Assembly (NCBI GenBank): GCA_022614735.1
Contig: JAKEHZ010000121.1
Location: forward strand, 1-7,171
Direction of reading: 5' to 3'
Length of the DNA stretch: 7,171 nt
Source: Acidobacteriota bacterium
GTDB lineage: Bacteria; Acidobacteriota; Blastocatellia; RBC074
Each line of letters starts with the position of its first letter. The stretch's first letter is position 1. The notes beneath the pieces are model-generated. The model was not told where the DNA came from. It did not search any database and saw only the letters and a list, made by a program, of their open reading frames with translations. Below, piece by piece: positions 1-5,560 of this stretch. The position numbers were made by a program, and so were the translations under genes.

Positions 1-1
1 C

Positions 2-1693
2 ATCGAAACTGCCCTCGCCATCATTGAATCGCAGCGGATAAAGATCGCCAGCAAGCAACTGCGCGCATCTTTTTTCGCCACCACACAACTGTCTCACGAT
101 TTCTATATCGATTTGTTGATGCGTCTCCACCAACTCAAACCGTCAGAAGGGCACGATGCCTCTGCGCTACAAGCCAACGAACGCGCACGGGCGCGCGTCC
201 TGCTTGAGATGCTGACCGAGGCCGGCGCGGATATCAACCAGGGCATAGATGCCAGGCTGCTCGAACGCGAGCGCGCGGTTCAACAACAGATCAACGCCAG
301 GGCCGAATACCAATTTCGTTTGCTCAGCGACAAACACACGCGAGAGCAGCGGGAGGCTGTGAAGCGCGAGCTCAATACGCTCATTGATGAGTTGCAGCAG
401 GTCGAAGCTATCATACGCGAAACCAGCCCGCGCTATGCGGGATTGAAATATCCACAGCCGCTCAGTTTGCCGGATATTCAGCAACTGCTCGATTCAGAGA
501 CATTGTTACTTGAATATGCGCTAGGCGACGAGCGTAGTTACCTCTGGGCTGTGACGCCAACCACGATCGAGAGCTTTGAGTTGCCAAAACGCGCGGAGAT
601 CGAGGCGTTAGCGCGACAATCTTATGAACTGCTGGCAGCAGCTGAAACGAGTGCGCCAAAGCAGGCGCGCCTGGCTCAGCCGGTAGCCCGAAATCCAAAG
701 AAGGCGAACGCTTTGAGCCGGATTTTGCTTAATCCGGTCGCCGCGCAGCTCGGTAAGAAGCGATTACTGATCGTAGCCGATGGCGCGTTGCAATACATAC
801 CGTTTGCTATTCTCCCAGAACCTGGGGCTAAACAAGGCGCCCAGCCGAAACCATTGATCATCGAACACGAAATCGTGACTCTGCCATCGGCCTCGAGTTT
901 GTCAGTGTTGCGGCGCGAGTTTGCCGGTCGTGCTCCGGCTCCGAAAATTGCGGCAGTGATAGCCGATCCTGTCTTTGAAGCCGACGACGTGCGAATTAAA
1001 AAGAGCGGCGGGGATCTCGCAACGACAGACAACAAACAGGCAGCTCGTTCGGATAAGGGGCAGGAAGTTACCATGTCTTCTCCTGATGTCGGAGCAACCG
1101 GCGTGCAGCAGAGACTCCAAAGGTTAGTATTCAGCCGCCGCGAAGCCGAAGAGATTATTACCTTGACACCAGCCGGAACGAGCTTCAAAGCGGTCGATTT
1201 CGCGGCCAACCGCATAGCAGCCCTAAGTACAGATCTCAGTCAGTATCGGATAATCCATTTCGCTACGCACGGATTGCTCAATAGCCAATACCCGGAATTA
1301 TCGGGTATTGTGCTCTCGTTAGTTGACGAAGAAGGACGTCCACAAGATGGATTTCTACGCCTGCACGATATTTATAATCTCAAGCTTGGGGCTGATCTCG
1401 TCGTGCTCAGCGCGTGTCAGACCGCGCTGGGGAAAGATGTTAAGGGCGAAGGGTTAATAGGCCTCACGCGAGGGTTTTTGTATGCGGGTGCGCCGCGCGT
1501 CGTAGCCAGTTTATGGAAAGTAGATGACCGGGCAACAGCTGAGTTGATGAAGCAATTCTATCGGCGCATGCTCGGTGAGGGTATGCGTCCGGCAGCGGCG
1601 TTGCGGCTGGCGCAGATCGCTCTGTTGCGGCAGAAGCGATGGGCCGCACCGCACTATTGGGCGGGATTTGTACTTCAGGGCGAATGGAGATAA
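2..1693 (+). CDS. CHAT-domain (caspase-like) protease, C-terminal part of a probable TPR-CHAT protein; 5' end outside window
   Basis: The frame is open from base 2 with no stop, giving 563 residues; the first in-window start (TTG at 113, numbering used here) is not a real start because similar helical sequence continues upstream. Residues about 15-110 are a charged helical linker of the kind that follows TPR repeats in this family, and no TPR unit is itself visible. The CHAT domain covers about 115-526. Its catalytic pair is visible: His386 in HFATHG (codon 1268-1270) and Cys435 in LSACQT (codon 1415-1417). The downstream GEGLIGLTRGFLYAG and SLWKVDD blocks and the terminal HYWAGFVLQG are family hallmarks. 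CHAT proteins are caspase-like cysteine peptidases (clan CD) typically switched by a partner or ligand. Residues about 290-335 form a low-complexity loop before the catalytic core. It lies 44 bases before the sigma factor gene, so co-transcription is likely. The substrate is unknown; the anti-sigma-like neighbour is an attractive candidate by inference only. Confidence 0.93.
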   Translation: METALAIIESQRIKIASKQLRASFFATTQLSHDFYIDLLMRLHQLKPSEGHDASALQANERARARVLLEMLTEAGADINQGIDARLLERERAVQQQINARAEYQFRLLSDKHTREQREAVKRELNTLIDELQQVEAIIRETSPRYAGLKYPQPLSLPDIQQLLDSETLLLEYALGDERSYLWAVTPTTIESFELPKRAEIEALARQSYELLAAAETSAPKQARLAQPVARNPKKANALSRILLNPVAAQLGKKRLLIVADGALQYIPFAILPEPGAKQGAQPKPLIIEHEIVTLPSASSLSVLRREFAGRAPAPKIAAVIADPVFEADDVRIKKSGGDLATTDNKQAARSDKGQEVTMSSPDVGATGVQQRLQRLVFSRREAEEIITLTPAGTSFKAVDFAANRIAALSTDLSQYRIIHFATHGLLNSQYPELSGIVLSLVDEEGRPQDGFLRLHDIYNLKLGADLVVLSACQTALGKDVKGEGLIGLTRGFLYAGAPRVVASLWKVDDRATAELMKQFYRRMLGEGMRPAAALRLAQIALLRQKRWAAPHYWAGFVLQGEWR

Positions 1694-1710
1694 GAAGTGT
1701 ATATGGCTAA

Positions 1711-1740
1711 TGCGCCTTCGCGGCGCAAAGGAGGTCATTG
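1711..1740 (+). promoter_or_regulatory. Hairpin abutting the Shine-Dalgarno and TTG start of the sigma factor gene
   Basis: TGCGCC (1711-1716) and GGCGCA (1722-1727) form a perfect 6-base-pair stem around the loop TTCGC. The Shine-Dalgarno AAAGGAGGT starts on the last stem base (1727-1735). The proposed TTG start at 1738 follows GGAGG by only 3 bases. There is no T-run, so this is not an intrinsic terminator. It could tune ribosome access to the sigma factor gene within the transcript coming from the CHAT gene. The pairing is directly visible; the regulatory role is inferred. Confidence 0.45.
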
Positions 1741-2319
1741 ACACAAGAGGCGTTTAATCAATTCTTGCGTCGACTCAATTCTGATCGAGAATGTGCTGGG
1801 GTGGAGTATGAAACATTGCGCCTCACATTAATCGCCTTCTTCGAGCAACACGGCGGATTATCTCCCGCAGACCTCACTGATGAGACTTTTAATAGAGTTG
1901 GCAGAATACTCAGTGAAGGAAAGAAGATCGAGCACCTCAACAGTTATACACTGGCCGTGGCGCGCAATGTCTTGAGAGAGAATTATCGGAGTCCGCAACG
2001 AGGAGAGACGGCAATCGGAGAATTACTGCCGAATCAGACTCCATCGTTGAATCCGGATGAATTGCAAAAAGAGCAGGAGCGTTCGCATCAAGAAGAGTCA
2101 CGGCTCGAATGTCTGAAGAAATGTTTGCAGGAACTTTCGAGCGATGATAATAAACTCATCCGTCTTTACCACGTACCCGAGGACATCCGAAGAAAAGAAC
2201 AGCGAAAAAAACTCGCCGAGGAGTTGGGGATCTCGCTCAATGCGTTGAGGATTCGCATTCATCATCTCAAGGTAACGCTGAAAGTTTGTCTTAACAAATG
2301 TCTGGGAAAATTAGTTTGA
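1738..2319 (+). CDS. ECF-like sigma-70 family RNA polymerase sigma factor (divergent)
   Basis: This is a 193-residue protein, the usual size of ECF sigma factors, which direct RNA polymerase to a dedicated set of promoters. Residues about 22-85 resemble region 2: ADLTDETFNRV (44-54) corresponds to region 2.2 and SYTLAVARNVLRENYR (69-84) to region 2.3-2.4. A polar linker (about 86-120) leads to region 4 (about 122-190), with a helix-turn-helix around KKLAEELGISLNALRIRIHH (157-176). Two Cys-x3-Cys pairs, C125/C129 and C184/C188, bracket region 4. The TTG at 1738 is chosen because the frame has a stop at 1708-1710, no ATG or GTG lies between, and a strong Shine-Dalgarno (1727-1735) precedes it, though closely. 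The gene sits between the CHAT protease and the anti-sigma-like gene, which supports a regulatory module. It is divergent enough that a helix-turn-helix regulator derived from a sigma factor remains possible. Confidence 0.85.
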   Translation: MTQEAFNQFLRRLNSDRECAGVEYETLRLTLIAFFEQHGGLSPADLTDETFNRVGRILSEGKKIEHLNSYTLAVARNVLRENYRSPQRGETAIGELLPNQTPSLNPDELQKEQERSHQEESRLECLKKCLQELSSDDNKLIRLYHVPEDIRRKEQRKKLAEELGISLNALRIRIHHLKVTLKVCLNKCLGKLV

Positions 2320-2350
2320 GAAATAGTTTCATTTTCCTGTCACATTACTT

Positions 2351-3397
2351 ATGAGTAGTAACGACCACAACGCACGTTCGGAAAATGAGGGGAGAATGAT
2401 CGCTCAATATCTGCTAGGAGAATTGTCAGCGGAGGAAAGTGGTCGCCTGGAGGAGAGACTATTCGCCAATGAAGGATATGAACAGCTTTTGGTTGTCGAA
2501 GAGGAGTTGATCGAAGCTTATGTTCGCGGTGAGCTTAGCGCCCGCGATCGTGAGCGTTTCGAGAATCACTTTCTTACATCTCCCGCGCGGCGGGAGCGTG
2601 TCGAATTCACCAAGACTCTGTTCAAAGCCCTGGAAGAGATCACGATTGATCAAACTATGGGTGCTGCGGGTGCTGCAGGTGCTGCAGAGCCTGCTAGTGC
2701 AGTTGGGGCAGTTGGGGCAGATCTGGCTGTTCCGGAGCTCGGCGATTCGACTTCACGGTGGTCAGCGATTTTTGCCTCCCCGCGTCTGTCATTTCCCGCC
2801 TGGCGAGTTTCACTGGCAACCGCAGGGCTGATAGTGTTGATCGGAGGAGCCTGGTTGCTGGTTGAAAACCAGCGGTTACGCTCTCAATCGGAGCAACTTC
2901 GGGCCGATCTTGCGCAGGCCAGACAACAGCAAGATCAACTCGCCGAGCAGCGTGCGCGTAACGAGCAATTGGCGGTGGAACTCCGGAATGCTCGGGATCA
3001 ACTCGCGCTTTCCCAAACCCCGTCGGTCCAACCGGCCGAATCACCGTCCTCCATCCTCGCCTTTTTGTTCACAGAAAATAATTCTTCGAGGGGTGGTGGT
3101 GAACGGAGGAGGCTCATAATTCCGCGTGGGGCGCAGCAAATTCAACTACAATTCCAATTCCCACAGACCGAATCGTACCGCGGCTATTTGGCATCATTGC
3201 ATACGCCTGAAGGCGACCAAATCACCACGAGTCCTGCTAAACTGATCGCGCCCGCGAGAGTAGCCCTGACCTTGAAGACCAACCTTTTAAGGACGAACGA
3301 TTACATCCTCACGCTCAAGGGTTTGACTGCTGCGAAGGAAGTCGAGGAGATCGCCGACTATCAATTTACTATAGAGATTACGAACCAAACGAAATAG
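2351..3397 (+). CDS. Anti-sigma-like single-pass membrane protein with coiled coil and beta-rich C-terminal domain
   Basis: This 348-residue protein starts 31 bases after the sigma factor gene. Residues about 15-95 are helical and charged (IAQYLLGELSAEESGRLEER, then EEELIEAYVRGELSARDRERFENHF), the pattern of the N-terminal domain of membrane anti-sigma factors, but without the zinc-binding His/Cys motif of ZAS domains. A low-complexity Ala/Gly linker (104-125) precedes one transmembrane helix (about 153-171). A Gln/Glu/Arg-rich coiled coil follows (about 172-221), then a beta-rich domain (about 233-345). The likely topology is a cytoplasmic N-terminus holding the sigma factor and an exported C-terminus sensing or contacting the envelope. 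The start is uncertain: ATG 2351 has no clear Shine-Dalgarno, whereas in-frame ATG 2396 (Met16) does. The anti-sigma role rests on position and architecture and is inferred. Confidence 0.82.
   Translation: MSSNDHNARSENEGRMIAQYLLGELSAEESGRLEERLFANEGYEQLLVVEEELIEAYVRGELSARDRERFENHFLTSPARRERVEFTKTLFKALEEITIDQTMGAAGAAGAAEPASAVGAVGADLAVPELGDSTSRWSAIFASPRLSFPAWRVSLATAGLIVLIGGAWLLVENQRLRSQSEQLRADLAQARQQQDQLAEQRARNEQLAVELRNARDQLALSQTPSVQPAESPSSILAFLFTENNSSRGGGERRRLIIPRGAQQIQLQFQFPQTESYRGYLASLHTPEGDQITTSPAKLIAPARVALTLKTNLLRTNDYILTLKGLTAAKEVEEIADYQFTIEITNQTK
2387..2398 (+). promoter_or_regulatory. Shine-Dalgarno supporting an alternative start at ATG 2396 of the anti-sigma-like gene
   Basis: GAGG at 2387-2390 lies 5 bases before the in-frame ATG 2396-2398, giving a protein beginning MIAQYLLGEL. 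The upstream ATG 2351 is preceded by a T/C/A-rich stretch with no Shine-Dalgarno. The conserved-looking domain starts right after Met16, so either start would keep it intact. Confidence 0.4.
2660..2719 (+). repeat. In-frame 9-base tandem repeats in the linker of the anti-sigma-like gene
   Basis: Three consecutive units of GGTGCTGC(G/A) occupy 2660-2686, each encoding Gly-Ala-Ala. Two exact units of GTTGGGGCA occupy 2702-2719, each encoding Val-Gly-Ala. They form the flexible linker between the N-terminal domain and the transmembrane helix. A 9-base unit keeps the frame, so copy number could change linker length without breaking the protein. Confidence 0.85.
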
Positions 3398-3430
3398 AGG
3401 AAATACTTTTGTCATTTCATCAGTACTTAG

Positions 3431-3525
3431 TGGAGGCAAATCATAGGATGTACGGATAGTGGAAAGCCATATCCGTCGGTGATGGATCGGCTATGACTGT
3501 TTCAGTGTCAGGACGTTTGCCTCCA
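3431..3525. repeat. Nested inverted-repeat element; candidate structured RNA or degenerate mobile repeat
   Basis: TGGAGGCAAA (3431-3440) and TTTGCCTCCA (3516-3525) are perfectly complementary 10-base arms enclosing 75 bases. Inside, ACGGATA (3452-3458) pairs with TATCCGT (3470-3476), and ACTG (3496-3499) can pair with CAGT (3503-3506). The folded shape would be a stem enclosing two hairpins. It begins 33 bases after the stop of the anti-sigma-like gene. Whether it acts as an RNA, or is a small repeat element, cannot be told from one copy. Confidence 0.45.
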
Positions 3526-3797
3526 TTTCCTTTACCCGTTGATATTAGGTTGATTATCGGTGGCGCTGGTTTCTCTGCCAATGCCCCTGGCTATCTGATG
3601 CGCATCCACTCTCGGTTCGCACCTCGATTAGCAGCGTCCTCAAAGCCACGAGCCGTCAGCCATAGAGTGTGTTTTCAGAAGAATTCATCCACCAAAGTGT
3701 AATACTGAATCTTTTCATTGTTTGGTCTTATCCCACAAGCATAATAGTAAATCCTCAATAAATGGTGGCAATTCACCACGGATTGACACGGGGTCGT

Positions 3798-3815
3798 TCC
3801 ACAGTTAACCGTGGA
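3798..3815. promoter_or_regulatory. 18-base near-perfect palindrome, candidate operator
   Basis: TCCACAGTTAACCGTGGA is symmetric about its GTTAAC core, with one mismatched pair (A3803 against C3810). This size and symmetry fit a dimeric regulator's binding site. A TTGACA hexamer lies 9 bases upstream (3783-3788), but there is no good -10 box at the right distance, so a promoter here is doubtful. Confidence 0.3.
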
Positions 3816-3832
3816 GGGTACTTTGCCAAGCT

Positions 3833-3936
3833 GAAGAAGAGAAAACGGAACAAACGGAAATAACGGAACAAACGGAAAAATCCTGGAGAATTTCCGTTTG
3901 TTCCGTTATTTCCGTTTGTTCCGTTTTCTCTTCTTC
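3833..3936. repeat. Perfect 46-base inverted repeat with 12-base loop, built from 9-base units
   Basis: The left arm (3833-3878) and right arm (3891-3936) are exact reverse complements, separated by the loop 3879-3890. The left arm opens with GAAGAAGAGAAA and continues as four 9-base units: ACGGAACAA (3845), ACGGAAATA (3854), ACGGAACAA (3863) and ACGGAAAAA (3872, running into the loop). The symmetry stops sharply at both ends. As RNA it would form a very long perfect hairpin, but the arms are not GC-rich and no T-run follows, so it is unlike a standard terminator. It lies 104 bases before the serine hydrolase gene. An intergenic repeat element of a dispersed family is the likeliest reading. 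Confidence 0.93.
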
Positions 3937-3955
3937 CATGTTCGTTGACTTGAGC

Positions 3956-3984
3956 TTGCCATCGATTACTTGTTGCTCGACAAT
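3956..3984 (+). promoter_or_regulatory. Candidate sigma-70-type promoter for the serine hydrolase gene
   Basis: TTGCCA (3956-3961; 5 of 6 matches to TTGACA) is separated by 17 bases from GACAAT (3979-3984; 4 of 6 matches to TATAAT). Transcription would begin near 3991, leaving a leader of about 50 bases before ATG 4041. It starts 20 bases after the large inverted repeat, so the hairpin would not be in the transcript. Confidence 0.35.
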
Positions 3985-4040
3985 GCGACATATTTGCTAC
4001 GCGGGCTTCCGGCATTCACTTCAAATTAAAGGAGCTGATC

Positions 4041-5555
4041 ATGAAGAAAGTACTTCTGACCCTCTCGATATTCGTTTCACTCACAATGATGGCTTTGGCT
4101 CAGCTCAGAACTGGTGTGGTTCAGAGCTCGGACAGCAATCATCCAAATGACGATCCCTTCGACCGCGTGCGAGTATTCATCCAGAAGCAAATGGTCGAAC
4201 GACAAGTACCTTCGATAGCTGTGGCCGTAGCGCGCGACGGCAAAATCATCTGGGAGGAGGCCTTCGGCTGGGCTGACCGCGAAAACCGTATTCAGGCCAC
4301 GCCGCACACTATCTATTCGCTCGCTTCGATCTCCAAACCGATAACTGCTACAGGTCTCATGATACTAAAAGAGCGCGGGCAGATTGATCTGGATCGACCG
4401 ATCAATGAGTATTTGGGAGAAGCCAAGATCAAGGTACGCGTGGGCAATGCGGCTGATTTGACTGTGCGGCGCGTCGCCAATCACACCTCCGGCTTGCCGC
4501 TGCATTACCAGTTCTTCTATGAAGACGAACCTTTCCGCGCGCCATCGCGGGATGAGACCATTCAGCGTTATGGCAACGCGGTGACTGCCCCGGGAGAAAA
4601 GTATCAGTACTCCAATCTCGGCTATGGCATTCTCGATTATGTGATTGCGCGCACGTCAGGGAAGAGTTATGCCGATTTTATGCGCACTGAAGTATTCCTG
4701 CCTCTGGGACTGACGCACATGTCGGTTGATGTCGGCCCGGGATTGGAGAAACAGCAAGCGGTTCGTTACGGGCCAGATGGATTGCCGATCCCATTCTATG
4801 GCTTCGATCATTCCGGTGGCTCAGCGATCTATGCGAGCGCGCACGATCTGGTCAGGTTCGGGATGTTTCATTTAAAGGCCCATCTGCCGGATCAAAAGGC
4901 GATCCTGACCGATCAATCGATTGACGAAATGCAAAAGCCAACGGCTGAGAGCGGAAACAACAATGGCTATGGGATAGGCTGGATCACCGGCGAATATTCG
5001 GGTAAACGGCGCAGTGTAGCGCATAGCGGTGGTATGGGGGGTGTGAGCACACTGCTGCGCTTGTTCCCGGAAGAGAAGATTTCAATTGTAGTGCTGAGCA
5101 ATTCAAATTCATCGCTGCCTGGGATGGTGACGGAAGAAATCATCTCAGTGGTAGTACCGGCTGCCGCGCGCAAACCCACCCAGCCGGTACAGCCGTTCGC
5201 AGAACCGGTTTTCAAACCAACCGATCAATTGATCGGGAACTGGAAAGGGAACGTGCACACCTACAAGGGGGAAATCCCGTTCACCCTGGAGATCAAAGCT
5301 GACGGCGACATCCACACACGCCTCGGCACGCAGTTGAGAACATTGCTCAATCGCGTCGATTTCAGAGACGGATATCTCACCGGAAGTATGCTGAGCGACA
5401 TCGGAACAGAAGATGCAAATCGCACGCGTTATCTTCTCACGCTATCGCTCAAGCTGCGTGGCAATGGGCTCAATGGTGCGATGACGGCGCAGTCGCAACC
5501 GGGCAAACGCGCCGGCAATGCTCTAACGCATTGGGTGGAATTGAAAAAACAATGA
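4041..5555 (+). CDS. Exported serine hydrolase, class C beta-lactamase-like (penicillin-binding-protein fold)
   Basis: This 504-residue protein has a signal peptide (KKVLL, a hydrophobic stretch, then ALA before Gln21), so it acts outside the cytoplasm. The catalytic domain covers about 38-375. All three family motifs are present: SISK at 96-99 (nucleophile Ser96, base Lys99), YSN at 190-192 and HSG at 328-330. Residues about 390-504 form a beta-rich C-terminal domain like those often appended to this family. Members act as D-aminopeptidases, DD-peptidases, esterases or beta-lactamases. The HSG triad in place of KTG is common in the esterase and peptidase branches, so antibiotic hydrolysis should not be assumed. 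The start is well supported by AAAGGAG (4028-4034), 6 bases before ATG. The gene is convergent with the amidohydrolase and is probably transcribed alone. Confidence 0.94.
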   Translation: MKKVLLTLSIFVSLTMMALAQLRTGVVQSSDSNHPNDDPFDRVRVFIQKQMVERQVPSIAVAVARDGKIIWEEAFGWADRENRIQATPHTIYSLASISKPITATGLMILKERGQIDLDRPINEYLGEAKIKVRVGNAADLTVRRVANHTSGLPLHYQFFYEDEPFRAPSRDETIQRYGNAVTAPGEKYQYSNLGYGILDYVIARTSGKSYADFMRTEVFLPLGLTHMSVDVGPGLEKQQAVRYGPDGLPIPFYGFDHSGGSAIYASAHDLVRFGMFHLKAHLPDQKAILTDQSIDEMQKPTAESGNNNGYGIGWITGEYSGKRRSVAHSGGMGGVSTLLRLFPEEKISIVVLSNSNSSLPGMVTEEIISVVVPAAARKPTQPVQPFAEPVFKPTDQLIGNWKGNVHTYKGEIPFTLEIKADGDIHTRLGTQLRTLLNRVDFRDGYLTGSMLSDIGTEDANRTRYLLTLSLKLRGNGLNGAMTAQSQPGKRAGNALTHWVELKKQ

Positions 5556-5560
5556 ACTGG

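Larger units (their letters stand above)
3398..4040. other. 643-base intergenic region without a convincing gene, rich in inverted repeats
   Basis: No reading frame here has a recognisable domain or a good ribosome binding site. From left to right it holds a nested inverted-repeat element (3431-3525), a 10-base palindrome GATGCGCATC (3597-3606), a small hairpin TGGTG/CACCA (3763-3767 with 3774-3778), an 18-base near-palindrome (3798-3815), a perfect 46-base inverted repeat (3833-3936) and a candidate promoter (3956-3984). No T-tailed terminator is visible after the anti-sigma-like gene. Confidence 0.8.

Noticed and set aside
676..1215. Minus-strand open frame of 179 codons opposite the CHAT gene
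   Set aside because: It lies wholly inside the CHAT frame, shows no domain and has low-complexity content typical of an antisense shadow.
3493..3702. Plus-strand open frame of 69 codons in the intergenic region
   Set aside because: It has no clear Shine-Dalgarno and no recognisable motif, and it overlaps inverted repeats; chance is the simplest reading.
3783..3811. TTGACA at 3783-3788 considered as a -35 box with a -10 in the palindrome
   Set aside because: The best hexamers at 16-17 bases (TTAACC, TAACCG) match TATAAT poorly, and the long hairpin would then sit in the leader.
3845..3880. Short regular repeats considered as a CRISPR array
   Set aside because: Units are 9 bases with no spacers and there is no cas gene in the window.
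3833..3936. Large hairpin considered as an intrinsic terminator of the upstream operon
   Set aside because: The arms are long and AT-rich, the following sequence has no T-run, and it lies over 430 bases from the anti-sigma-like stop.
3773..4015. Minus-strand open frame of 80 codons with Phe-Arg-Leu-Phe and Asn-Gly repeats
   Set aside because: The periodic peptide is simply the translation of the 9-base units in the perfect inverted repeat, and the frame covers the promoter region of the next gene.
4041..5555. Serine hydrolase considered as an antibiotic resistance beta-lactamase
   Set aside because: The third motif is HSG and the C-terminal beta domain is usual in peptidase or esterase relatives; nothing in the context points to resistance.
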